DNA of 61,177 bases from CAYUEN01 sp964443745 (GTDB lineage: Bacteria > Campylobacterota > Campylobacteria > Campylobacterales > QNZT01): assembly GCA_964443745.1 (NCBI GenBank), contig CAYUEN010000008.1, positions 1 through 61,177 of the forward strand, given 5' to 3'. Shown piece by piece: positions 1 to 8,159 of the stretch. Position 1 is the first letter of the stretch. Each line of letters starts with the position of its first letter. A program made the position numbers and the translations under genes. The notes beneath the pieces are model-generated. The model was not told the DNA's origin, did not search any database, and saw only the letters and a list, made by a program, of their open reading frames with translations.

Positions 1-1006
1 CCTCTTCGATCATCTTTTCGAAAAAACGGGCCATCGCGACATCGGAGGTGATGATTACGGCATCGTACTCCTTGATGCCGTATTCTCTGACCAGCCGCGC
101 CTTCTTTTCATCCGGAAGCTCCGGTATGCGGCTCGCCTCTTCGATCATCTCTTCGGTGACGATCACGGGAAGCAGATCGGGATCCGGAAAGTAGCGATAC
201 TCCGCACTGTCCTCTTTCCCGCGCATACTTCTGGTCTCGCCGGTCGCGGTATCAAAAAGGCGTGTCTCCTGATAGACTTCATCTTCGTAAGTTCCATCCT
301 CCCACGCCTCTATCTGGCGATTCACTTCGTATTCGATCGCCTTCTGGATGAAACGAAACGAATTCATATTCTTGATTTCGACACGGGTATAGAGATTCGT
401 ATCCCCTTTGGGGCGAATCGAAACGTTGACGTCGCAGCGGAAAGAACCCTCCTGCATATTGGCGTCGCTGATATCCAGATAACGAACGATCGCATGAAGC
501 TTTTTCAGATAGCGAACCGCTTCGTCGCTGCTACGCATATCGGGTTCGCTGACGATCTCCAGCAGCGGGGTTCCGGCACGGTTGAGATCGACAAGGCTGT
601 GGTCGCCTTCATGCATGTTTTTGCCCGCATCCTCCTCCAGATGGGCTCTGGTGATGCCGACTCTTTTGCTCGATCCGTCTTCGAAATCGATATAGAGTTC
701 TCCGTTTTCCACGATGGGGATCTCGAATTGGCTGATCTGGTATCCTTTGGGCAGATCCGGGTAGAAGTAATTTTTACGATTGAAGATCGATTTCCTATGA
801 ATCGTCGCGTTGATCGCCTTGCCGAAACTGATCGCCTTTTTGAGCGCTTCTACGTTGAGCACCGGTAGTGCGCCCGGAAGCGCCAGACATGTAGGGCAGA
901 CGTTGGTATTGGGAGCTTCTCCGAAACTGGTGGCGCATGAACAGAATATTTTCGTTTTGGTGTTGAGCTGGATATGCACTTCCAGTCCTATTATCGTCTC
1001 GAACAT
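1..1006 (-). CDS. gatB: Asp-tRNA(Asn)/Glu-tRNA(Gln) amidotransferase subunit B (partial, C-terminus beyond the left edge)
   Basis: Translating the minus strand from the ATG at 1004-1006 gives the GatB N-terminus: MFETIIGLEVHIQL, followed by the Cys-rich zinc region (FCSCA and NVCPTCLALPG, residues about 24-46). Further on are the family blocks YFYPDLPKGYQISQ, HLEEDAGK, LVDLNRAGTPLLEIVSEPD and FRCDVNVSIRPKG. About 335 of the usual 475 residues are present, and the frame is open at base 1. GatB works with GatA and GatC to amidate mischarged Glu-tRNA(Gln) and/or Asp-tRNA(Asn) in the cytoplasm; Campylobacterota rely on this route. An AAGG lies eight bases before the ATG. It follows the ThiE-like gene on the same strand. 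Confidence 0.97.
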   Translation of the reverse strand, partial: MFETIIGLEVHIQLNTKTKIFCSCATSFGEAPNTNVCPTCLALPGALPVLNVEALKKAISFGKAINATIHRKSIFNRKNYFYPDLPKGYQISQFEIPIVENGELYIDFEDGSSKRVGITRAHLEEDAGKNMHEGDHSLVDLNRAGTPLLEIVSEPDMRSSDEAVRYLKKLHAIVRYLDISDANMQEGSFRCDVNVSIRPKGDTNLYTRVEIKNMNSFRFIQKAIEYEVNRQIEAWEDGTYEDEVYQETRLFDTATGETRSMRGKEDSAEYRYFPDPDLLPVIVTEEMIEEASRIPELPDEKKARLVREYGIKEYDAVIITSDVAMARFFEKMIEE

Positions 1007-1080
1007 CGAAAAAACCTTAATGAAATATGTTGTTACTATTTTACTGCTTCATACATTTGAAGTTGCTTGCGATGAGGCCA

Positions 1081-1644
1081 CTACGACATAGGGCGGACGA
1101 AATAGCGTATCGATGCGAAGCCGTACGCACCCGCGATTTCACACGCATCGATCTGATCTTCTTCCAAAATGCCCCCGAGTGCAAAGCAAGGTATATTCAG
1201 GGCTTTGCAGACTTTTTCGAGTTTTTCGATCCCCTGGGGAGTTCCCTTGTTCACGCTTTTAAAAACGGGACTGAAGGTAATCGCATCGGCTCCCATCTCC
1301 TGGGCCTGTCGCGCTTCCTGAAGCGAATGGGTGCTGACGATGACGAAAAGCCCCTCTCTTTTCGCCTCTTCGATTCGATCGAATTGGTATCCTCGCAGAT
1401 GCACACCCCAAAACCCCAGCTTTTTAGCCAGATAAGGATCTCCGTTTAAAAGCGTGCGTTCACACCCGAATTCTTGGCAGATCCGTAGAAAAAAGGGGGC
1501 GAAATTCTCGGGAGGATTGCCGCTTTTGTCTCGAAAGGCGGCAAAATCCACGCGATGTTTGCGAAAAATATCTCTCAGATAGGAGTCGAACACCCCGATA
1601 TCGGAGCCATAGTAGTCAGGGTCGGTGATCAGATAGCGTTTCAT
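1081..1644 (-). CDS. thiamine phosphate synthase-like (ThiE/TenI family) protein
   Basis: A 187-residue TIM-barrel protein starting MKRYLITDPDYY. The family C-terminal half is clear: EMGADAITFSPVF, GTPQGIEKL and the phosphate-loop-like CFALGGI. The first half is more divergent. FRDK stands where ThiE usually has an xLRxK element, and the LINDR-type loop reads LLNGD. It may therefore be a TenI-like paralogue rather than a true thiamine phosphate synthase. The ATG at 1644 is preferred over an in-frame GTG at 1662; either way it overlaps the 3' end of the small membrane-protein gene upstream. It sits in a minus-strand run atpB, membrane protein, this gene, gatB. Confidence 0.75.
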   Translation of the reverse strand: MKRYLITDPDYYGSDIGVFDSYLRDIFRKHRVDFAAFRDKSGNPPENFAPFFLRICQEFGCERTLLNGDPYLAKKLGFWGVHLRGYQFDRIEEAKREGLFVIVSTHSLQEARQAQEMGADAITFSPVFKSVNKGTPQGIEKLEKVCKALNIPCFALGGILEEDQIDACEIAGAYGFASIRYFVRPMS

Positions 1645-1921
1645 CCGTTCGTGAAGGGGCACGCAGCAACTCTATCAACTCTTTGAGATGTTTGGTCTGT
1701 TTGTGCTCCTCCTTGAGACGCTCGTACGAAATATGCGCCATCTCGAAAAAGATGACGAGAAAGAGGCCGATCGTCGCACCGAAAAAGGCTCCTATCAGGG
1801 CGACGATCAGGCCGAAAGGCCAAAAAAGGGTAAAAAAGAGGTAGGCGCCGATGATCACGACACCCCACGAGACGCCCTGTAAAAAACTCACGAGCGACTC
1901 GAACCCCTTGAAGTGTTTCAT
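1616..1921 (-). CDS. small inner-membrane protein, conserved next to atpB, function unknown
   Basis: 101 residues: a short N-terminus, two closely spaced hydrophobic helices (about residues 18-60, rich in Gly, Phe and Ile), and a charged, partly coiled-coil tail with HISYERLKEEHKQTKH. No catalytic motif is visible. Its ATG is only a few bases after the atpB stop, and its 3' end overlaps the following ThiE-like gene, so it is probably co-transcribed and translationally coupled. A small membrane protein next to an isolated atpB also occurs in Campylobacter. A role near the F0 complex is possible but unproven. Confidence 0.7.
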   Translation of the reverse strand: MKHFKGFESLVSFLQGVSWGVVIIGAYLFFTLFWPFGLIVALIGAFFGATIGLFLVIFFEMAHISYERLKEEHKQTKHLKELIELLRAPSRTDETLSDHRP

Positions 1922-1924
1922 CTG

Positions 1925-2605
1925 TTAAAGAGACTCTTCCTGCAGCGTAACCGCACCCGCGAGATAGACGTAGGTGAGGATCATGAAGATAAAAGTCTGC
2001 AAAAGTGCTGAAAAGGTGAGCAGTGCAAACGCTGGAAGCGGTGCGATGAAAGGAACCAGCATCAGAATGACCGCCAAAAAGAGATCGTCGCCCTTGATGT
2101 TACCGAAGAGTCGGAAAGAGAGCGAGATGATTCTGGAGAGATGCGAGACGATCTCGATCGGAAACATCAGCGGTGCCAACACTTTCACAGGCCCCATGAA
2201 GTGCGCGAAGTAGTGTCCTACGCCGTGCTCTCTGATTCCTTCGAAGTTGTAGTAGATGAAAACGACCAGCGCGAGCGCCAACGTGAAATTCAGATTGCCG
2301 CTGGGAGATTCGAAACCGGGAACGATACCGATGACGTTCGCGAGAAAAACGAAGATACCGATCGTCGCGACAAGAGGGAGGTATTTGCGTGCATTCTTTT
2401 CACCGATGACATCCTTGCCCATCGCGATGACACCCTCAAGATAGGATTCCATCACGTTTTGTACCCCTTTGGGAACGATCTGCAAAGAGGAGGTGGCCGC
2501 CTTGGCGAGCAGATAGGCGAGTACGGCGACAAGCAGCGTATGCGCGATAAAGAGATAGGCATGATTGTGGGAGATGACCCCAAGCCATGTAAACACTTCG
2601 TTCAT
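1925..2605 (-). CDS. atpB: F0F1 ATP synthase subunit a
   Basis: 226 residues starting MNEVFTWLGVISH. AAAGGG lies at a good distance before the ATG at 2605; a longer reading frame to 2644 has no support. The protein has several membrane helices and carries the subunit-a signature ISLSFRLFGNIKGDD, including the essential Arg that faces the c-ring, plus FALLTFSALLQTFIFMIL near the C-terminus. It forms the proton half-channels of the F0 motor in the inner membrane. As in other Campylobacterota, atpB is separate from the remaining atp genes, none of which are nearby. Confidence 0.96.
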   Translation of the reverse strand: MNEVFTWLGVISHNHAYLFIAHTLLVAVLAYLLAKAATSSLQIVPKGVQNVMESYLEGVIAMGKDVIGEKNARKYLPLVATIGIFVFLANVIGIVPGFESPSGNLNFTLALALVVFIYYNFEGIREHGVGHYFAHFMGPVKVLAPLMFPIEIVSHLSRIISLSFRLFGNIKGDDLFLAVILMLVPFIAPLPAFALLTFSALLQTFIFMILTYVYLAGAVTLQEESL

Positions 2606-2633
2606 GAACAACCCTTTGTAAAAAAATTGCAGT

Positions 2634-2639
2634 ATTCTA
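2634..2639 (-). promoter_or_regulatory. probable -10 element for atpB
   Basis: The minus strand reads TAGAAT in the context TTGGATAGAATACTG, 28 bases before the atpB start, in the 71-base gap after the DUF2400 gene. T-rich sequence lies upstream, as is usual for promoters in this phylum. It is a motif match only. Confidence 0.35.
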
Positions 2640-2676
2640 TCCAAGATAGGGTTAAAAAAGCTTTAGAAATCCCTTT

Positions 2677-3420
2677 TCAGACGATTTTTTCCTGCCCCAG
2701 GCGATAGAGGGCGAAGTCGTAGCGGACAGGATCCTCCGGGTCGAAGCGGCGCAACGATTCGGTGAGCGCGACGACCGCCTTGAGATCGTAGGTTTTTCGC
2801 CGTAACAGTCCCAGCCGTCGGGAAACCCGGAAAGTATGGGTATCGAGCGGAATCAACAGATCCCTTTTGGATACCCCCTTCCAAAGCCCCATATCGATCG
2901 CATCCTCTCTGACCATCCAACGCAGATACATCAACCATCTCTTGTAAGGGGAGCGGCTCTTGGAGGTGGGAGGCGAACCTATCAGGAAATCGTATCCTTG
3001 GGAACTGTAGTCGTTCAATTGGCGTAACGCGAAGATCAAAGAGGCGAGCCCCTCGAGCACAGAACGCTCCTTTTTGTATCCTTTCAAAAAAAGCTCCTGC
3101 GGGTCGGCTTCAAGACACAACCGCCTGAGAGTGATAAAAAACGCCGCTACGTCAGAGGGGTTCTGAAAGCGGTAATAGTGTCCTTTTAGCGCTTTTTTTA
3201 TTTTCGTTTCGTCCGCATGCAGAAGGGAAAAATCGAGTCCTTCCAGAAAGGCGACGATCTGTCGGGCGCTACCGTATCCGAAAAGCGCGCAGATCATCGA
3301 TACGAGAGGATCGCGAAAACGTTTCGCGACAAGAATCGGATCGGGCCTTTGGTCGCTCACCTCATCGGGATCGTCTCTTCTGGCCGCTTCCCGATCGAGC
3401 ATCTTCTTGAGGTCGTTCAC
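2677..3420 (-). CDS. TIGR02757 / DUF2400 family protein
   Basis: 247 residues. The start is placed at a GTG (VNDLKKMLDRE) whose first bases overlap the stop of the upstream permease gene (GTGA), rather than at the longer frame reaching 3525. Recognisable family blocks are MICALFGYG, YYRFQNPSDV, SPYKRWLMYLRWMVRED and LIPLDTHTFRVSRRLGL, the last resembling the helix-hairpin-helix DNA glycosylase fold (LDTH). The function is unknown; the fold similarity hints at nucleic-acid binding. It is the last gene of a run starting with the cytochrome peroxidase. Confidence 0.85.
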   Translation of the reverse strand: MNDLKKMLDREAARRDDPDEVSDQRPDPILVAKRFRDPLVSMICALFGYGSARQIVAFLEGLDFSLLHADETKIKKALKGHYYRFQNPSDVAAFFITLRRLCLEADPQELFLKGYKKERSVLEGLASLIFALRQLNDYSSQGYDFLIGSPPTSKSRSPYKRWLMYLRWMVREDAIDMGLWKGVSKRDLLIPLDTHTFRVSRRLGLLRRKTYDLKAVVALTESLRRFDPEDPVRYDFALYRLGQEKIV

Positions 3421-4220
3421 ACCACCCGCTCTCTCTGGTTGGTGTAGTTTTGCAAAAAGTCGGAGATGTTGACCAGTGCGTAGATCACCAGAAAAATCAT
3501 CAAGCCGGGAAAGAAACTGAGCCACCAGGCGATATCGACCACATCCTTTCCTTCGCTCAGGATCGTACCCCAGCTAATTTGCGGCGGCATGATCCCGATC
3601 CCCAGAAAACTCAATCCGCTCTCGGCAAGAATCGCCCCGCCGACACCGAAGGTAAAACTCACGAAAAATATCGGTGCCAGTAACGGGGCGAAATATTTGA
3701 GGATGATTTTTAGACGCGATACCCTCGCGAGTTTCAGGATCTTGATGAAAGGTTTGCCGGAAATCGCGAAGCTCTCGCTCCTGATCATACGCGCCGTACC
3801 CATCCAGCCGGTTACCGAAATGACGAGAATCAAAACCCAGACCGAAGCGTTCATGTAACTAATCAGTGCCAGCAGCAGAAAAAAGGTGGGAAAGGTGAGA
3901 AACAGATCGATCAAGACGACGACCCCCCTATCCACCCAACCACGATAGAATCCCGCCATCACGCCGATGATCAAACCGACCAGATTGGCGATCAGCGCGC
4001 TTCCCACCCCAATGATCAACGAGGCTTTGCCCCCTTCCATCACGCGGGCGAGCAGATCGCGACCGAGCCTGTCGGTGCCGAAGGGGTGAGAGACGCAAGG
4101 AGAGAGGAGAATCGACGACTTGTCGAGCAAAAAAGGGTCGGCACGGTAGAGGAGATGGCCGAAGAAGGAGAACAGCACGATCGCCGTCAATACGCCGATA
4201 CTGATCCACGGAACTCTCAT
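3417..4220 (-). CDS. ABC transporter permease, DppC/OppC type
   Basis: 267 residues with about six membrane helices. HPFGTDRLGRDLLARV near residue 46 is the hallmark of the DppC/OppC/NikC permeases. The cytoplasmic EAA-like loop follows near residue 153 (GKPFIKILKLARVSRLKIIL), and LSFLGIGIMPPQISWGTIL is also typical. AAGGAGG precedes the ATG. Such permeases work as heterodimers with a DppB-type partner, two ATPases and a binding protein to import peptides or metal chelates. None of these partners is in the window, so the partner genes must lie elsewhere. Confidence 0.9.
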   Translation of the reverse strand: MRVPWISIGVLTAIVLFSFFGHLLYRADPFLLDKSSILLSPCVSHPFGTDRLGRDLLARVMEGGKASLIIGVGSALIANLVGLIIGVMAGFYRGWVDRGVVVLIDLFLTFPTFFLLLALISYMNASVWVLILVISVTGWMGTARMIRSESFAISGKPFIKILKLARVSRLKIILKYFAPLLAPIFFVSFTFGVGGAILAESGLSFLGIGIMPPQISWGTILSEGKDVVDIAWWLSFFPGLMIFLVIYALVNISDFLQNYTNQRERVV

Positions 4221-4266
4221 CGTCCTCCTTTTTTTCGGCCATTATACCCAAACTATTCCTAAAACG

Positions 4267-5325
4267 TCATCGCATTCGCTTTGGATGATAATCGACGATT
4301 TCTCCTTCGAGCGTCTTGAAAAAAGCGACGACATCGTCAATCTGGGAGGGGGTGAATTCCTCTCCTATCTGATACTTGCTCATAATACGGATCGCCTCTT
4401 TGAGCTCTTTTACGGCACCGTTGTGAAAATAGGGAGAGGTGAGAGTGATATTGCGCAAAATCGGTACGCGAAAACGCTTTCTATCCCCTTCGCCCAAAAA
4501 TCCGCCCACATTTTCGAAAGGAAAGGGATCGCTTTTTAGCAGATCTGCCGGCAACCTGCGCAGAGGAAAGCGCTGCATGCTCTGCCCACCCACGCTCATC
4601 CCCGTATGGCACCCTTTGCAACCTTTCTGTATGAAAATGTTCAATCCCCTTTTGGCGGCATCGCCAATCGCTTGGTCGTCCCCTTCCAAAAAACGATCGA
4701 AGGCACCCCTGGTCAAAAGCGTACGCTCGTACGCTCCAATCGCTTTGCGGATATTTTCGAACGTCACCGCTCCGAATATTTTCAAAAACGCCTCCCGATA
4801 ACGGGGGACGCTCTTAATCCGCTCGATCGCCAATGCCGGGGTGATTCCCATTTCGAAAGGCGCCTGCATCGGCCCGCCCGCCTGCGCTTCAACATCTTTT
4901 GCGCGACCATCCCAAAACTGCCGCTTCGCCAATGCGGCGTTGAGTACGGTAGGGGAGTTGAGATGCTTGGGATTTGGCAGATTGTGAATTCCGATCGCCG
5001 TGGGAAGATTGTCGTCTCCTCCCTCGTTCAGGATGTGACAGCGATGGCAACTGACCGTTTGATCTTCGGATAGAAGCGTATCGAAAAAGAGCGCCTTTCC
5101 CAACGCTATCTTTTCGGGATCGAGAGGATTTTGGGGATTATCCGCAATCGCGAGCAGTTTTTCGTATTCCGCGGGGACCGGCGCAAGCCCATGGGAGAGC
5201 GCATAGGTACGAAGCTCCCGATCGTTCATATAACGAATCTCTTTTTTCGGTATCAGCTGCAACCCACCATACCAACCCGCAACGACGAATATCGCCATCA
5301 GTACGATTATTCCCGATTTCACCAC
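4267..5325 (-). CDS. di-haem cytochrome c peroxidase (CcpA/MauG family)
   Basis: 352 residues with one N-terminal membrane or signal helix (residues about 4-22). The two covalent haem sites are CHRCH (C93, C96, H97) and CKGCH (C236, C239, H240), in the order and spacing of bacterial di-haem peroxidases. The family blocks QFWDGRA, PFEMG and RNITLTSPYFHNG are also present. It should act in the periplasm, reducing hydrogen peroxide with electrons from small cytochromes c. The start is GTG (followed by another GTG) with AGGAG upstream. An FNR/CRP-like box and a -10 element lie just upstream. It heads a three-gene run with the permease and DUF2400 genes. Confidence 0.93.
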   Translation of the reverse strand: MVKSGIIVLMAIFVVAGWYGGLQLIPKKEIRYMNDRELRTYALSHGLAPVPAEYEKLLAIADNPQNPLDPEKIALGKALFFDTLLSEDQTVSCHRCHILNEGGDDNLPTAIGIHNLPNPKHLNSPTVLNAALAKRQFWDGRAKDVEAQAGGPMQAPFEMGITPALAIERIKSVPRYREAFLKIFGAVTFENIRKAIGAYERTLLTRGAFDRFLEGDDQAIGDAAKRGLNIFIQKGCKGCHTGMSVGGQSMQRFPLRRLPADLLKSDPFPFENVGGFLGEGDRKRFRVPILRNITLTSPYFHNGAVKELKEAIRIMSKYQIGEEFTPSQIDDVVAFFKTLEGEIVDYHPKRMR

Positions 5326-5343
5326 TTCTCTCCTCTTTTTGGC

Positions 5344-5385
5344 ATTGTAACTTTTTTACGGTATTTCGTACTTGAGCAAGATCAA
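5344..5385 (-). promoter_or_regulatory. promoter of the cytochrome c peroxidase gene with an FNR/CRP-like box
   Basis: On the minus strand TTGATCTTGCTCAA (5372-5385) differs from the FNR consensus TTGAT-N4-ATCAA at one base. A -10-like TACAAT lies at 5344-5349. If transcription starts near 5337-5338, the centre of the box is about 41 bases upstream, the usual place for a class II activator. This suggests induction at low oxygen by an FNR/CRP-family protein. It is based on motif and spacing only. Confidence 0.5.
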
Positions 5386-5457
5386 AAAAGAGGGATATTT
5401 TATAAATTTTTTTTATTCGAAGACGGTTGATGGCCGACGATGGGAGCCGATTGGATC

Positions 5458-7290
5458 CTACTGCTTCATACCAAGCAGCGTATCGACCATACGGTCTATC
5501 GTCGTGATTATTTTGGCACTCGCCTGATAGGCGGTCTGGTACTTCATGAGATTGACGAGTTCTTCATCCAGATCCACACCGCTGACGGCGTTGTACTCTT
5601 CGGTCACGGTATTGTTCAACACTTCGGCCGCGTCGCTGTCGCGTTGTGCCTGTTCGCCGTCGGTCGCGACGATCGCGGCACTGAAGCGGTAGAAACCTTC
5701 GATCGTCTGATTCACTTCGCTGCCGTCATAGCGCACGAAATCGATTCTTTCGTACTGCAACGCCACCATTTTGGACGCAAGTTCGTTGTTTCCATCGATC
5801 GGAGAGATATAAGGCTGGATTTTGGCCGGATTTTCGGCCAGATCAGAACGCAGGCGCACGTTCGAAGCGAGGTCACCTTCGAAAAGTTTGTGCACCCCCA
5901 TAACCCCCGCGAAACGGCTGCCGTGATCTTCCATCGCGATGAGATAGTCGCCTTGAGGATCTTGGGGAACGATTCGCAGCACCCCATCGGTCATTTCGGC
6001 CCGAAAAAGATCGTCCAGATCGTTGCTGCCGTCGTTGTCCTGGTTGTCGTCCATATTGGCGTTTATCTGTCCGACGATACTGGAGGGCGTACCGTCGTCC
6101 AGCGTCGTATCGCCGTCGATCGTGATCGTACGCCTGGCCGCCACCTCTCCGTTATGGTCGTAGACCACAAGGTCGAAACTCCCTTCCCGAATCGTATCGT
6201 AATTGATCAGCCTATCGGTGGCGCTGAAATTTTCGAAAGGGTCGGTGCGAAGCTCCTTTTGCGGGCTTTGGGCGTAGAGTCCGTTGACACTCCGGGTCAA
6301 TGTCTTGGTAAAAGTGTCCAGATCGTTGATATATTTTTGGATGATCGAACCATCCGGCCGCTCCAAGGTGGAGTTGAATCTGCTACCTCGAAGGGCGACG
6401 ATCGCACCCACCTTCCCTCCTCGTATTTTGTCCGTGATATCGACCTGCTCTCCGTTTTCGTTTTCGTAGTATACGGAATTGAAACGGTAACGGCTGTCGC
6501 TATCCTGGGCACTGAGAGGATGGAAAGTCGTCCCGTCCACCAGTGCGTATCCTCCCACGTTCAGATAGTAGTTCTTACCCTGATCCGTCATCTGCCGATC
6601 CACCGTCATATCGGTTGTGAGGTTGCCTTTGTATACCGATATGTTGACCAGTTTGGAGAGTGCGAGTTCCAGTTTGTCACGCTGATCGCGCAGGTCGTTG
6701 GCGTTGCTTCTGCCGTCTCCTTCTATCTTGTTGATATTCTTGTTCAAATCGGCGATCTGCTCGGCGAGTCTGTTGACTTCGTCGATATGGAAAACCAGAT
6801 CGTCGTTGAGGCGCTCCTGGAGGGATTGAAGTTTTCCGGATGTATCGTTCAAGCTTTTGGCGAGTGTATCCATGCTTTGGGCCAGAACGATCTTCTGCGC
6901 ATCGTCCCCGGGATTTTGGGCGACATTGCTCCATGCGGTGAAAAAATCTCTCAACTCTTTGGAGATACCCACATCCTCCAAATCCGGCAGATATCCGCTC
7001 ACTTCCTGGAGAGTATCCCGCTTGTACTGATGGTATTCGAGATTGGATGCGGCTTTGGTCATCCGTTCGTAGACGAATTCGTCATGAATGCGGACGATCG
7101 CCTTGACTTGCACACCGTTTCCCACATCCCCCGGTATCTGGTGAATAGGGGGATTCGCCTCCTGAATGACGCGCTGTCTCGTGTAGCCGGGGGTATTGGC
7201 GTTGGAGATGTTGTGGCTGGTGGTATTGATCGCGGATTGTGAAGTATTCAATCCCGTATAACCGATATGCAAAGAGTCGAAGATTCCCAT
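5458..7290 (-). CDS. flgK: flagellar hook-associated protein 1 (hook-filament junction)
   Basis: 610 residues starting MGIFDSLHIGYTGL. The N-terminal rod/hook block with SHNISNANTPGYTRQRV (about residues 27-43) and the C-terminal block AVSGVDLDEELVNLMKYQTAYQASAKII are diagnostic of FlgK. The middle is variable and acidic. The protein is exported and assembles between hook and filament. The ATG at 7290 begins one base after the flgN stop and is preferred over an in-frame GTG at 7299. It ends a minus-strand run in the order rsmD, flgI, flgJ, flgN, flgK. Confidence 0.97.
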   Translation of the reverse strand: MGIFDSLHIGYTGLNTSQSAINTTSHNISNANTPGYTRQRVIQEANPPIHQIPGDVGNGVQVKAIVRIHDEFVYERMTKAASNLEYHQYKRDTLQEVSGYLPDLEDVGISKELRDFFTAWSNVAQNPGDDAQKIVLAQSMDTLAKSLNDTSGKLQSLQERLNDDLVFHIDEVNRLAEQIADLNKNINKIEGDGRSNANDLRDQRDKLELALSKLVNISVYKGNLTTDMTVDRQMTDQGKNYYLNVGGYALVDGTTFHPLSAQDSDSRYRFNSVYYENENGEQVDITDKIRGGKVGAIVALRGSRFNSTLERPDGSIIQKYINDLDTFTKTLTRSVNGLYAQSPQKELRTDPFENFSATDRLINYDTIREGSFDLVVYDHNGEVAARRTITIDGDTTLDDGTPSSIVGQINANMDDNQDNDGSNDLDDLFRAEMTDGVLRIVPQDPQGDYLIAMEDHGSRFAGVMGVHKLFEGDLASNVRLRSDLAENPAKIQPYISPIDGNNELASKMVALQYERIDFVRYDGSEVNQTIEGFYRFSAAIVATDGEQAQRDSDAAEVLNNTVTEEYNAVSGVDLDEELVNLMKYQTAYQASAKIITTIDRMVDTLLGMKQ

Positions 7291-7291
7291 T

Positions 7292-7723
7292 TTATGCACT
7301 CACTTTCAGAATCGAGGCGGGTTTGGGCGTCGTCTTTTCGTAACCGCTGGAATCAAGAGCGAACACTCTATCCAGCATCGTATTGTAAAACTCGCTGATC
7401 GATACGACATACCTGGCGAATTTCCTGTTCACCTTTTTCAGTTTCATGAGCCTCTTTTTCAACTTCTCCAGAAGCAACTGCTCCTCTTTATCCAACAATA
7501 CATCGAGTCCTTTGTCCGGCTCTTTGCGTGTACGCTCCACCAGTTCTGCATTAAGAAGCGACTTTCTGTTTTCAAAAGCGTGTATCAACGCCTCTTTCTC
7601 TCGCAGATGATCCGACATTTTTTCGTGTTGTGTCGCTTTGATCGCTTCGATATCCCGCTTCGTCAATGCGATCAATCGATCGATGTCACCAATCGCCGCT
7701 TCGATATGGCGTTTGAGCATCAT
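7292..7723 (-). CDS. flgN: FlgN-like flagellar export chaperone
   Basis: 143 residues, mostly helical and highly charged (KREKEALIHAF, LLLEKLKKRLMKLKKVNRKF), as expected for an FlgN-family chaperone that escorts FlgK and FlgL to the export gate. The assignment rests on size, composition and position directly upstream of flgK, as in Campylobacter. There are two consecutive ATG codons; the second (7720) has better spacing from AGGAG. A short T-rich gap with two copies of TTTTTGACG lies upstream and may hold a promoter. Confidence 0.78.
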   Translation of the reverse strand: MMLKRHIEAAIGDIDRLIALTKRDIEAIKATQHEKMSDHLREKEALIHAFENRKSLLNAELVERTRKEPDKGLDVLLDKEEQLLLEKLKKRLMKLKKVNRKFARYVVSISEFYNTMLDRVFALDSSGYEKTTPKPASILKVSA

Positions 7724-7751
7724 GACTCCTTTTACATTGTTAATAGTAAAT

Positions 7752-7802
7752 CGTCAAAAACGTCAAAAACTGAAGGGATCGTTCGAAAAAAAAAGCGGGG
7801 TT
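7752..7802 (-). promoter_or_regulatory. T-rich gap upstream of flgN-flgK with a possible promoter
   Basis: This short gap between flgJ and flgN on the minus strand holds a run of nine Ts after CCCCGC and two tandem TTTTTGACG copies (-35-like TTGACG), followed by TATTAA at roughly promoter spacing. It may give flgN-flgK an extra start independent of flgI. In Campylobacter flgM lies at this point; here there is no room for it. Confidence 0.25.
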
Positions 7803-8159
7803 TCAGGAGATTTTATCATCCGTGGCCACGGATGAAACGATTTGTTTTTTCGATGGTTGAGAAATGGTTTTCACTTCGGGATTTTGCTGCTCTTTGAGAA
7901 AATCGAACAGCAGTTGGCTGAAACCGAATCCTCCGCTAAGCGCTTTACCCATCGTCTCGTTGTACATAGAGCTGTAGATTTTGTCACCGGCATCTTTGCC
8001 AAAGAGTGGATTGTCGTGTTTGAGCGAAATATCGAGAATCTTTTTGAGCAAAAACGCTTCGAAAGCGTCCGTCTGTTCCTTGAGTTTCAAATCATCCGAA
8101 GTAGGCGTGATTTTCGGCCCCTCCAGCGCCGCAAGAGCGACGCTATTGTCGATTTTCAT
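7803..8159 (-). CDS. flgJ: FlgJ-like rod-binding protein (no muramidase domain)
   Basis: 118 residues from the ATG at 8159, which shares one base with the flgI stop (TGATG) and has GGAGG seven bases upstream. It matches the N-terminal rod-binding half of FlgJ: EQTDAFEAFLLKKILDISLK, then YSSMYNETMGKALS and GFGFSQLLFD. The peptidoglycan-hydrolase half found in enterobacterial FlgJ is absent, as is usual in this phylum. It caps the growing rod in the periplasm. A perfect 20-base palindrome (7816-7835) lies in its last codons. Confidence 0.9.
   Translation of the reverse strand: MKIDNSVALAALEGPKITPTSDDLKLKEQTDAFEAFLLKKILDISLKHDNPLFGKDAGDKIYSSMYNETMGKALSGGFGFSQLLFDFLKEQQNPEVKTISQPSKKQIVSSVATDDKIS

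Noticed and set aside
5440..7242. A 600-codon open frame opposite flgK.
   Set aside because: The minus-strand frame is an unmistakable FlgK with conserved ends; the opposite frame has no domain and no ribosome site.
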